Shown: piece after piece, positions 49,863-56,822 of the stretch
How positions within the stretch are numbered: position 1 is the stretch's first letter
How the letters are laid out: each line of letters begins with the position of its first letter
DNA from: CAYPHJ01 sp964410485
GTDB lineage: Bacteria; Desulfobacterota; Binatia; UBA9968
Direction of reading: 5' to 3'
DNA: 62,044 nucleotides
Assembly: GCA_964410485.1 (NCBI GenBank)
Contig: CAYPHJ010000014.1
Location: 1-62,044 of the forward strand
Made by a program: the position numbers and the translations under genes
The notes under the pieces: generated by a model
Told to the model about the DNA's origin: nothing
Seen by the model: the letters and a program-made list of their open reading frames with translations, nothing else
The model's database searches: none

Positions 49863-50005
49863 CTATAAAAATGTGACTACACACAAATCCCCCCGTCCTG
49901 CGGCCGGCCCCCTTTGCCAAAGCGGGCTACGGGGGATTTCGCTCGATACCGACTACCGGCTCGTTTTCTTCCGCTGTGTTGTAGCTTTGGTATATGAATT
50001 ATTTG
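49863..50005. repeat. Palindromic repeat A, copy 5 (diverged core)
   Basis: Left arm CCTATAAAAATGTGACTACA, core AAATCCCCCC...GGGGGATTT with a mismatched inner stem (TTTGCCAAAGCGGGC), right arm TTCTTCCGCTGTGTTGTAGC...TATATGAATTATT. Closest to copy 3. Confidence 0.85.
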
Positions 50006-50039
50006 CGGGAGAATGGTCAGAAATGATCCAAGTGCTCGA

Positions 50040-50408
50040 TTACAGGGAGCGAGTTCTGCGTGGCTTGTTGCCGTGCGAGTGAGGTTCACGAGTTCTAGAG
50101 GGTGTCGCTCTGGCGATGCTTCTCTTTAAACTTTCTATCACGTCGATAACCTTGGGTCGCTCTGAACCTGTGCCATGAGTCCGTAATCTGCGGGTATGTT
50201 TGTCAATCCACGCGGGAGTCACTTCCAGAGCAAAAGCGATCGCTTCGGCTTCTGTTTTGAATCGATTGGGGAACCGAATAAAAGCGAATCGCCGGCAAGG
50301 TGACTTGTGATTCCAGCTAACATCGGCTTGGGCAGCCCAGCTGTTGGTCGAGGTATCGAAGCTGGGAGAAGCTAGAATGAAATAGTCTCCATGCAGCCGG
50401 CCTGACAT
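50040..50408 (-). CDS. Hypothetical protein
   Basis: A 122-residue protein of no assigned family. The core HGDYFILASPSFDTSTNSW, VSWNHKSPCRRFAFIRF and NRFKTEAEAIAFALEVTPAW looks like a small beta-sheet plus helix, ending with a Lys/Arg-rich tail that is probably disordered. ATG at 50408 lies where the conserved-looking part begins; the open frame continues upstream to 50516 but that extension has no structure I recognise. No Shine-Dalgarno is convincing. It sits between repeat A copy 5 and the OsmC gene. Confidence 0.5.
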   Translation of the reverse strand: MSGRLHGDYFILASPSFDTSTNSWAAQADVSWNHKSPCRRFAFIRFPNRFKTEAEAIAFALEVTPAWIDKHTRRLRTHGTGSERPKVIDVIESLKRSIARATPSRTREPHSHGNKPRRTRSL

Positions 50409-50605
50409 GGCACCACCACCGTTTAATTGGAGAAAAGCTTGTTCCAAGATAAGTCGGGACCGCCCCACAGGAAGAGCCCGGCAGGACTCGTTGTTGGCAC
50501 CATACCGCTTTCGCAAACAAGCGCAAGAGGGTTTCTATGAAATTAAAAGCTGTCTTAAAAAATTATTCGGTACCACCGGAATGTCGGTCGAGAGAGTGCC
50601 GGTCG

Positions 50606-51070
50606 TCAGGGTTTAACTAGTGGCGAGCCCGCCTGAGCGGATACCTCCGGTTCCAGTTTGACTTCGCTCTTGATTGAGTTAGAGACAAAACAATTCTCTT
50701 TCGCCTTTTCCAACATTCGCGGCACCCGCGTCAGATCCTGTGAGGAAGAAAGGACGACTTTCGGCTTGATCAGGATTTCGGTCACCTGATAGCCCGCCCC
50801 TTGAACCTTGGCCAGCTTCCCCACCGCCGAAGAGGCAAAACTTTCCAGTCCCAGTTTCGAGTTTTCCGTGATGGCCAAAAAAGTGAGCATGAAACAGGCG
50901 TTCACCGATGCGACCAGCAGGTGCTCTGGGGTCCAACCCTTACCCTGCCCTTTGTACTCCGGCGGCGCGTCCACCAGAATTGCCGGTAGGTCCTTGGCCT
51001 CGAGTCGGCCCTGTCTCGCGCTTACCCAGTGAATGTCCGTTGCGAAATAACCCGCTTTTTCTTCAGCCAT
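50606..51070 (-). CDS. OsmC family protein
   Basis: A 154-residue OsmC/Ohr-fold protein, thiol-dependent peroxide reductases or related. It has DIHWVSARQGRLEAKDLPAI, WTPEHLLVASVNACFMLTFL with the first Cys, and the long helix with SFASSAVGKLAKVQG. RMLEKAKENCFVSNSIKSEV carries the second Cys. Both redox cysteines of the family are present, so peroxidase activity is plausible. The start ATG follows AAGGAGCAGCCT. Probably cytosolic defence against organic hydroperoxides. Confidence 0.9.
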   Translation of the reverse strand: MAEEKAGYFATDIHWVSARQGRLEAKDLPAILVDAPPEYKGQGKGWTPEHLLVASVNACFMLTFLAITENSKLGLESFASSAVGKLAKVQGAGYQVTEILIKPKVVLSSSQDLTRVPRMLEKAKENCFVSNSIKSEVKLEPEVSAQAGSPLVKP

Positions 51071-51386
51071 AGGCTGCTCCTTCGCTTTGAATAAAGTGGC
51101 GCGATCTCAAAACAACTCTATTGCTCGTTGGGAAAGAATGCAAAGGTGCTGGTTGCAATGGAGGTTAGGTATGCGAGCCGAGATGTAATCGCCCCATTGG
51201 GACACCCCATCGGTTTCGCTACCCGCGTTCGGCTATTTGTCCGGTAAACTCCCCATTTGTGCACTTTTGTACGCTCTATATACGCAATATTCCCTGAGTC
51301 CTTGGACTAATCGGAGGTTTGCCTGGCTGCACTCCAACCCTAAAGAGGCACAGTTGTTGCACCATAAAGCAGATCGGCGAGCTGAT
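51071..51386. other. Intergenic region
   Basis: Divergent promoter region of the OsmC and pseudo-receiver genes. I see no gene or repeat in it. Confidence 0.4.
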
Positions 51387-52064
51387 ATGAGCAAAAGTAA
51401 CGAAAAAACAGTGCTCATCGTGGAAAAGCAACCTAATTACACGCAGGCGCTTGTGAAGCAAATCATAGTAGCGGGGCTCAAACCTATCATTGCGGTGACC
51501 GGTGAGGGAGGGCTCCGGAAGGTCGAGGAATGCCATCCCGATCTGGTCTTGGTGGAAGCCGAGCTGTCCGATATGGACGGGGTGACCTTCGTTTCCGAGG
51601 TCAAGCAAAACCCATGGGGAGACCGGATTCCTATTGTAGCCATGAGTGTATTCCCACAACTCAGAGACCGCTGCCTCGAAGCGGGTTGCAGTGATTTCCT
51701 GCAGAAGCCAATAAGAATGATCGAGCTGATGACGCGTCTGAAGAAGTTCGCATATCTAGATCCAAACCCCGGCATGACCAAAGCGGTACAGCATGAGGCG
51801 CAACCGACGGCGTCGCTGCCCAGCGACATGCAGCCTGAAGTTTCCAGCGAGGAGATCTCATCGCCAAAGCCAATCGAAAAAGATGGCGAAAGCATTCATG
51901 ATCTTCTTGTCTTGAGTCTCGCCACCGCTGAGGGGCTGGCCAAGTTGCTTGTCGAAAAAGGAGTGATCACGGAGAAGGAATATCGCGATAAAATCTCACG
52001 GGAGCGGCAACGCTACCAACGAATTCACCAGAAGATTATCAAGAACCGACTCAAAAGCACTTAG
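51387..52064 (+). CDS. Degenerate receiver-domain protein (pseudo-receiver)
   Basis: A 225-residue protein. The N-terminal CheY-like receiver is clear (KTVLIVEKQPNYTQALVKQI, LRKVEECHPDLVLVEAELSD, VAMSVFPQLRDRCLEAGCSD, LQKPIRMIELMTRLKKFAY). The phospho-acceptor Asp is replaced by Glu57 (in LVEAEL), and the acidic pair DD is E-K (VEKQ). The C-terminal ~90 residues begin with a flexible Pro/Ser/Glu linker and end with LAKLLVEKGVITEKEYRDKI, a short SHOCT-like helical motif. No DNA-binding domain. ATG at 51387 is taken since the receiver begins there. Probably a phosphorylation-independent protein. Confidence 0.8.
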   Translation: MSKSNEKTVLIVEKQPNYTQALVKQIIVAGLKPIIAVTGEGGLRKVEECHPDLVLVEAELSDMDGVTFVSEVKQNPWGDRIPIVAMSVFPQLRDRCLEAGCSDFLQKPIRMIELMTRLKKFAYLDPNPGMTKAVQHEAQPTASLPSDMQPEVSSEEISSPKPIEKDGESIHDLLVLSLATAEGLAKLLVEKGVITEKEYRDKISRERQRYQRIHQKIIKNRLKST

Positions 52065-52609
52065 CTGCCTAAAAGCCAAGTCCCACAGTAGTCCGCTCAT
52101 CCACACAACCGGATCCTCGGCTTCGAGGTCGGGCGAATCAAATTTGCTTCTGCACGTAGCACATTGGATACGCCGCCCTCGCCCTGTTTTTACCCTGCAT
52201 TAAACCTGGAAGCTACAATTAATCATCATTAACAAAGACTTGTCCCAGTCGGACAACCTCCTGTTTAAGTTGGCACCGCGCTTGCCATATCAGCCGCATG
52301 AATTACTTGACAGTTTAGATCGGCGGTGAAATAAGGCAGGTGCTTTCCCGCTGTGCCAGCCGGACAGGGTTTGGCAGCAAGTTCCACCCTCTCGTTCCAT
52401 AGCCCGACTGGTTGATTTTTCGGCGCGTTTTCTGGAGGGCCCATGAAGGCCACACTACTTGTCCGCGCGCTCCCTAGTCTCCCGTTCTCCACAGTTGAGC
52501 TCGGCAAAGCCAAGCCATCGATCGCGTCTCACATTGTGTCAACCCGGCAAGCTTCGAAAAACAACACGGAGAGCAGAAAATTGGCTGCCCTCGGAATAGG
52601 AAGAACCCC
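52065..52609. other. Intergenic region
   Basis: 545 bp with no supported gene; the open frames on the minus strand show no domain and no Shine-Dalgarno. It must hold the promoter of the ABC_sub_bind array. Confidence 0.4.
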
Positions 52610-53593
52610 ATGAATAAAACCGTTATTGGCCTTACACTTGGCGCTTTGCTCTTTGCGCTTAGCTTTCCCGTGGAGGCGCAGCAGCCAAGCAAGGTCTCCC
52701 GGATAGGATATGTAGCGATGACTGGTACCGCCGCCTCCAATGTCAGCTTCGCAGCCCTCCGGCAGGGGCTGAGAGATCTCGGTTATATCGACGGCAAAAA
52801 CATCCTGCTTGAGTACCGTAGCGCAGAAGGAAAGACGGACCGTGTTCCCGGTTTCGTAGCCGACTTCGTCAAGCTTAAAGTTGATGTTCTTTTTTGCCCA
52901 AACCTGCCGGCGATCCATGCCGCCAAAGACGCAACCAAGACGATTCCCATTGTCATGATAGCCAATGTGGATCCGGTCGAGCTTGGATTAGTTGCAAGCT
53001 TCGCGCGGCCGGGGGGGAATATCACTGGCCTAAGTCTGCAGTCCCTGGAACTGAGCGGAAAAAGGCTTGAACTGCTTAAAGAAATTTTTCCCAAGCTTAC
53101 GCGCGTCGCGCTTGTCTGGAATCTGGGGGACCAGAGCATGAACCTCATAACCAAACAAATGCAGGAGGTGGCGCCGCCTCTAGGCATAACGCTCCAGACG
53201 TTTGGGGTGCGCGACCCCGATGACTTTGGTGGCATCTTCTCGAAAATCTCCCAGAACCCGCCAGACGCGATTTTTTCAATCGCGGACAGGTTGATCAGTT
53301 CTCAGAGAAAACAGATTTTGGAATTTAGCTTCAAAAGTAAAATTCCTACCGTGTTTGACGCAGCACCCGCTGTCCAAGCCGGTGCGCTGATGGCATATGG
53401 TCCAACCCGGGCCGAAGTGTCGCGCCGCGCCGCCACTTTCGTGGACAAGATTCTTAAAGGCGCGAAACCCGGCGAGTTGCCGATAGAGCAGCCGACGAAA
53501 TTCGAGCTAATCATCAATCTCAAGACGGCAAACCAGATCGGCCTGACGATTCCGGAGGCGGTACTCTACCGCGCGGACAGGGTGATCAGATGA
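52610..53593 (+). CDS. ABC transporter substrate-binding protein (ABC_sub_bind family), copy 1
   Basis: A 327-residue ABC_sub_bind (PF04392-type) binding protein, related to TrpX-like receptors. Signal peptide MNKTVIGLTLGALLFALSFP, cleavage near VEAQQ. Two Rossmann-like lobes: VSRIGYVAMTGTAASNVSF, FAALRQGLRDLGYIDGKNIL, LEYRSAEGKTDRVPGF, IPIVMIANVDPVELGLVASF, ARPGGNITGLSLQSLELSGK, and the C-terminal EQPTKFELIINLKTANQIGL. The start ATG has GAAGAACCCC upstream (weak). No permease or ATPase gene is adjacent. It heads an array with a full paralogue (54540) and three 3-prime remnants. Confidence 0.92.
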   Translation: MNKTVIGLTLGALLFALSFPVEAQQPSKVSRIGYVAMTGTAASNVSFAALRQGLRDLGYIDGKNILLEYRSAEGKTDRVPGFVADFVKLKVDVLFCPNLPAIHAAKDATKTIPIVMIANVDPVELGLVASFARPGGNITGLSLQSLELSGKRLELLKEIFPKLTRVALVWNLGDQSMNLITKQMQEVAPPLGITLQTFGVRDPDDFGGIFSKISQNPPDAIFSIADRLISSQRKQILEFSFKSKIPTVFDAAPAVQAGALMAYGPTRAEVSRRAATFVDKILKGAKPGELPIEQPTKFELIINLKTANQIGLTIPEAVLYRADRVIR

Positions 53594-53598
53594 AAAGA

Positions 53599-53634
53599 GG
53601 GAGTGATGGAGTATTGGAGTCGTGGAGTGTTGGG
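53599..53634. repeat. GGAGT 9-bp word array
   Basis: GGAGTGATG, GAGTATTGG, AGTCGTGG, AGTGTTGG: the same type of word as 29669-29698, placed directly after the stop codon of the binding-protein gene. Confidence 0.5.
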
Positions 53635-53764
53635 TCAATGCGATCAAAGAATTCGGCTTCGATCTGTAGATTCCGAATCCGAAAATCCAAATCGAACGGC
53701 CAAGGGCAAACTAGCGATATGGGGGAGCAGGACGGAAAACGACTGCCACGGCTTGGATCTCGAT

Positions 53765-53971
53765 CTATTGAGACACCTGGTATTTAACCGGCAAGAGATC
53801 AGCAAGATTCAAATGCTTTGAAGCGTCCAAAATCTCGATACCGATGATTCGATTATCAGCGCCGATGTCCAGCACAATATCCTCAGTAGAGCGTCTATTG
53901 ATGACGTCCTGCTTGCGCTCATCAAGCATAATGTATACTAGGTCAGCCTTGGCATTATACCGAATCTCCAT
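53765..53971 (-). CDS. DUF2283 protein (putative antitoxin)
   Basis: A 68-residue small beta-rich protein: MEIRYNAKADLVYIMLDERK, NRRSTEDIVLDIGADNRIIG, IEILDASKHLNLADLLP. The D-x-E/A-x-D-x-x-Y-I and G-x-x-I-G-I-E-I-L-D-A pattern is DUF2283. It overlaps the upstream DUF4258 gene by 17 bp, the usual toxin-antitoxin spacing. Probable partner or antitoxin of DUF4258, though the biochemistry is not established here. Confidence 0.88.
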   Translation of the reverse strand: MEIRYNAKADLVYIMLDERKQDVINRRSTEDIVLDIGADNRIIGIEILDASKHLNLADLLPVKYQVSQ

Positions 53972-54236
53972 CGTCGATCTCCCATTTCCCGTAAAAGACG
54001 TAGACGGTTACGGTGACTATAACATCTCCTTCGATAGCGAAAAAGACTTCGATATTTTTGTGCTCGTAGAATCTGCCCAGGCGCGTCTGGTTAAACTCAA
54101 AGATTTTGCTCTTGCCCAAACGGGCGTGCTTTGCGGGTACTGGATGTCCGGTGTTAATGACTTCGATGATCTCGTTCGGACTTGCGCCTCGTTCGGCGGC
54201 GCGGTCGAGTGTATGAGAATCGATCCGAATGTCCAT
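53955..54236 (-). CDS. DUF4258 protein (putative toxin, RelE-like)
   Basis: A 93-residue protein with MDIRIDSHTLDRAAERGASP, NEIIEVINTGHPVPAKHARL, KIFEFNQTRLGRFYEHKNIE and VTVTVYVFYGKWE. The H-x-x-x-R-x-x-x-R-G-x-S pattern with a C-terminal Y-V-Y-like strand is DUF4258, RelE/ParE-fold-like small proteins often paired with DUF2283. It is first in a two-gene operon with the DUF2283 gene. It sits between an intact binding-protein gene and a 3-prime remnant of another. Toxin activity is inferred from pairing. Confidence 0.85.
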   Translation of the reverse strand: MDIRIDSHTLDRAAERGASPNEIIEVINTGHPVPAKHARLGKSKIFEFNQTRLGRFYEHKNIEVFFAIEGDVIVTVTVYVFYGKWEIDDGDSV

Positions 54237-54321
54237 TTGTCGTGTCAGGATCGGTCTTTACGTCATCTTCTGTTGAGAAACAAGATCAATGCAACAAAGG
54301 CGAGAGATTTATCCAATAAGT

Positions 54322-54540
54322 GGCTTGCCCTTTGGTAGCGTAGACCGACTCTCTCCGGCAGAGGCGGAATGGCGTCGCTCAGCGACCTATGCAGACAAGC
54401 TGCTCAACGGGACTAAAGCTGGCTGATGTACCGGTACGACAGCCGACGAAATTTGAGCTTGTCATTAACTTAGAGGCCGCCAAACAGATCGGCCTGACGA
54501 TTTCGGAGACGGTGCTGTACCGAGCGACAGGGTGATTAGA
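54322..54540 (+). pseudogene. 3-prime remnant of an ABC_sub_bind gene (tail 1)
   Basis: The frame reads GLPFGSV...WRRSATYADKLLNGTKAG, then a frameshift, then DVPVRQPTKFELVINLEAAK and QIGLTISETVLYRA, then a second frameshift before the expected D-R-V-I-R end. It aligns with residues ~245-327 of the intact copies. The 5-prime three-quarters are gone; the DUF4258/DUF2283 pair lies where they would be. It ends at the start of the next intact copy. Confidence 0.85.
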
Positions 54541-55586
54541 TGACAGCAATAGTAAGCAGTAAGCAGCGCGCAGTAAGCGGGACAACGGCACGACGCCTGG
54601 GCCTGAGATGGTTTGTCCTTCTCTGCTTACTGCTTAATGCCATTCTGCCTACTGTCTCCATTGAGGCGCAGCAGCCAAGAAGGATCCCGCTGGTCGGTGT
54701 TCTTTGGGGCAGCACTCCGCAAGCCGAGAAGAATCGCCAGGCTGCTCTTCAAGGTGGTCTTCGCGATCTCGGTTACCACGAGAAGAAAAACATACACCTC
54801 GAGCACCGATACGCCGAGGGAAAACTCGACAAGGTTCCAGAGTTGGTAACGGAACTCCTAAAGCTCAACATCGATGTGCTTGTCACTGCGCCGTTAACGG
54901 CCATTCGCGCAGCGAAGCAAGTAACCAAAATCGTACCCATTGTAATGGTGACTTCGGTGGATCCCGTAGCGAGTGGCTTGGTCGACAGCTTGGCGCGGCC
55001 AGGCGGTAATCTCACGGGGCTCACCAGGCTGGGCCGGGATCTAAGCGGGAAACGGCTGGAATTTGTCAAGGACGTGGTTCCGCAGACCTCTCCGGTTGGA
55101 GTCATTTGGCCATCGGGCAGAGAGGCACAGGCGATCAGTTTTAAGGAATATGAGGCTGCGGCGGACGCCCTAAAAATACAGATTCAGTCCTTCCAAGTCC
55201 GGGGTCCAACCCCTGACTTTGAGGGCGTAATTCAGGCCGCGACGAAGGCCCGCGTGAGCGCTCTAATTGTGATTACTGAACCCATGATACGACGTCATGC
55301 AAAACGGCTAGCGGACCTCACAATAAGGAGCCGGATACCCTCAATGTGCGAAGCGACTGAGTACGTGGAGGCAGGTTGTCTTATGTCTTACATGACCAGT
55401 GATACTGAGAACTTCAAACGTGCAGCAATTTATGTCGATAAGATCCTGAAAGGTACCAACCCGGCGGAGCTACCGATTGAGCAGCCGACGAAATTCGAAT
55501 TAGTGATCAATTTGAAAACGGCGAAGCAGATTGGGCTCACGATCCCGCCCAACGTGCTGGCACAGGCGGATCGAATAATCCGGTGA
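54540..55586 (+). CDS. ABC transporter substrate-binding protein (ABC_sub_bind family), copy 2
   Basis: A 348-residue paralogue of the 52610 gene. Mature domain: IPLVGVLWGSTPQAEKNRQA, ALQGGLRDLGYHEKKNIHLE, IVPIVMVTSVDPVASGLVDS, LARPGGNLTGLTRLGRDLSG, EQPTKFELVINLKTAKQIGL, IPPNVLAQADRIIR. The N-terminus is unusual: codons 2-12 and the signal-peptide hydrophobic core (LCLLLNAILPTVS) are encoded by two arrays of GCTTACTG / CAGTAAGC words in inverted orientation. ATG at 54540 or a later in-frame codon nearer the hydrophobic stretch is possible. Cleavage expected near IEAQQ. Confidence 0.88.
   Translation: MTAIVSSKQRAVSGTTARRLGLRWFVLLCLLLNAILPTVSIEAQQPRRIPLVGVLWGSTPQAEKNRQAALQGGLRDLGYHEKKNIHLEHRYAEGKLDKVPELVTELLKLNIDVLVTAPLTAIRAAKQVTKIVPIVMVTSVDPVASGLVDSLARPGGNLTGLTRLGRDLSGKRLEFVKDVVPQTSPVGVIWPSGREAQAISFKEYEAAADALKIQIQSFQVRGPTPDFEGVIQAATKARVSALIVITEPMIRRHAKRLADLTIRSRIPSMCEATEYVEAGCLMSYMTSDTENFKRAAIYVDKILKGTNPAELPIEQPTKFELVINLKTAKQIGLTIPPNVLAQADRIIR
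54550..54656. repeat. CAGTAAGC word arrays in the signal-peptide coding region
   Basis: Left (54550-54579) AGTAAGCAGTAAGCAGCG...CAGTAAGC and right (54622-54656) CTGCTTACTGCTTAATGCC...CTGCCTACTG, in inverted orientation, within the first ~40 codons of copy 2. Another array of the same word is at 56722-56754. Confidence 0.65.
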
Positions 55587-55631
55587 GGTGTGAAATCGTT
55601 GATAACCAAACATTTGCAGCCGAAGCTTGCC

Positions 55632-55919
55632 TCATAGGTTAAGAATGATGCGAATCCGATTCTCCACTTCTTCCATGACTGCTCTGGGGATTGCTCCGAT
55701 CTCTTGCCGAAAGGACTCGTTGGCCACCGCAATCATTTGGCCGAGAAGAAGATCGCTATCTCGGGCCATGCGGCCTTGTCCTTGCTTCAGGCGGAGCCGG
55801 AGAATTCCCGCGTTTTCGATGAGCCGAGTCGTGGTTGGGATGACGATTGTCGATGGATATCCCGCCTCATTCACGAGATCCGACTGGAGCACAAGCGCTG
55901 GACGGAGTTTTCCGGGGGC
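55632..55919 (-). pseudogene. 5-prime-truncated mazF/pemK remnant
   Basis: The reading frame encodes a MazF/PemK domain lacking its first strand: KLRPALVLQSDLVNEAGYPS, IVIPTTTRL, ILRLRLKQGQGRMARDSDLL, LGQMIAVANESFRQEIG, ending EEVENRIRIILNL. The conserved G-D-I/V-x-x-V-x-L-x-P start is missing; instead the frame runs on, antisense to a tail of an ABC_sub_bind gene (55920-55970). No antitoxin gene is adjacent. The frame itself stays open to 56198, but that part is not toxin sequence. Confidence 0.75.
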
Positions 55920-55970
55920 GTGACGATTCCGCAGTCGGCGCTGTATCGAGCGGACAAGATCACAATCTGA
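55920..55970 (+). pseudogene. 3-prime remnant of an ABC_sub_bind gene (tail 2)
   Basis: Encodes VTIPQSALYRADKITI then TGA, matching the last 16 residues of intact copies (LTIPEAVLYRADRVIR). It is cut off directly at the mazF remnant. Confidence 0.75.
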
Positions 55971-56075
55971 GTACAAAAGACGATGACCGAAGGGATTTTC
56001 CCCAGGTTCGGGGTACGAGAAATCTATAAAAGCTAGTCCTATGCCCCATTGGAGTTTTGCGTTATTATTGTCGTC

Positions 56076-56315
56076 GTGAGCCCCACCGTGTTTCGAGAAA
56101 AGGGCTATCGGTTTTTCTTCTTTTCCCGAGAGGAAACGCGGATGCATGTTCACGTCTACTGTGGAGATGGCGAGGCAAAGTTCTGGTTGGAGCCGCACAT
56201 CGAGTTGGCGAGAAATTTTCGTTTGTTACGAAGCCAAATCAAGGAGATCGAGCAAATTATTGAGGAGCACTATGATGAGCTTAAGCGCGCTTGGGAAAAA
56301 CACTTCCCCGGTTGA
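56076..56315 (+). CDS. DUF4160 protein (toxin-antitoxin-like)
   Basis: A 79-residue protein: SPTVFREKGYRFFFFSREET, RMHVHVYCGDGEAKFWLEPH, LARNFRLLRSQIKEIEQIIE. This is the DUF4160 pattern (P-T-V-x-R-x-x-G-y-r-F, H-x-H-V, A-K-x-W-L-x-P). GTG at 56076 gives the standard length; TTG at 56049 would add nine residues. It overlaps the following DUF2442 gene by 44 bp. DUF4160-DUF2442 pairs are thought to be small toxin-antitoxin-like modules; their activity is not proven. Confidence 0.85.
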   Translation: MSPTVFREKGYRFFFFSREETRMHVHVYCGDGEAKFWLEPHIELARNFRLLRSQIKEIEQIIEEHYDELKRAWEKHFPG

Positions 56316-56535
56316 AGTTACCCATATCTCAAAGCATGGAATCTGGTTGCTGGTGGGCGACCGCGAATTGTTTATGTCTTACGATCAGTTTCCTTGGTTT
56401 AAGGACGCGCCTGTAGGAAAAATTCTCAACGTCGAAGAGCCAACACCGGGCCACTTCTATTGGCCAGATCTCGACGTTGATTTGAGCGAAGAAATCATCG
56501 CTCATCCAGAAAGGTTTCCTCTCAAAGCCAGGTAA
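56272..56535 (+). CDS. DUF2442 protein (toxin-antitoxin-like partner)
   Basis: An 87-residue protein with VTHISKHGIWLLVGDRELFM, SYDQFPWFKDAPVGKILNVE and TPGHFYWPDLDVDLSEEIIA, which is DUF2442. The start is ATG at 56272 (or the next codon 56275), inside the DUF4160 gene. The pair stands between two 3-prime remnants of ABC_sub_bind genes (55920-55970 and 56648-56722). Partner of DUF4160; probable DNA- or protein-binding antitoxin by context. Confidence 0.85.
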   Translation: MMSLSALGKNTSPVEVTHISKHGIWLLVGDRELFMSYDQFPWFKDAPVGKILNVEEPTPGHFYWPDLDVDLSEEIIAHPERFPLKAR

Positions 56536-56647
56536 GGCAAATTGGCGTCAAACTACCTATGGCGACACGGTCCGTCCCCCGAAAGACGCATTAGACGGGA
56601 GCGCAATTTCCCCGTCGCCTAACGCAAGGAGGCGCCAAGGCTGCGCG

Positions 56648-56722
56648 GACCTGCCCGTTGGGCAGCCATTGAAGTTTGAACCGGTCATCAATCTAACGAG
56701 AGCGGACAGACTTATACGGTGA
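56648..56722 (+). pseudogene. 3-prime remnant of an ABC_sub_bind gene (tail 3)
   Basis: Reads DLPVGQPLKFEPVINLTRAD then RLIR and TGA. It matches the final part of intact copies (ELPIEQPTKFELVINL...RADRVIR) but with the K-T-A-K-Q-I-G-L-T-I-P segment deleted in frame. A CAGTAAGC word array (56722-56754) begins at its stop codon. Confidence 0.75.
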
Positions 56723-56754
56723 AGTAAGCAGCGGGCAGTGAGCAGTAAGCAGCA
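56722..56754. repeat. CAGTAAGC word array
   Basis: AAGTAAGCAGCGGGCAGTGA and GCAGTAAGCAGC. The same words build the signal-peptide region of copy 2 (54550-54656). Confidence 0.55.
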
Positions 56755-56822
56755 AACACTCTGCAGGGGAGTGATGAATAACGCATTCTTTAGTCTTGCG
56801 CTCAGCTTAGGAGGGCATGGTT

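Noticed and set aside
52265..52513. 82-residue minus-strand ORF upstream of the binding-protein array
   Set aside because: No ribosome site, low-complexity composition and no recognisable motif.
55704..55970. 88-residue plus-strand ORF
   Set aside because: Only its last 16 codons are meaningful (binding-protein tail); the rest is antisense to the mazF remnant.
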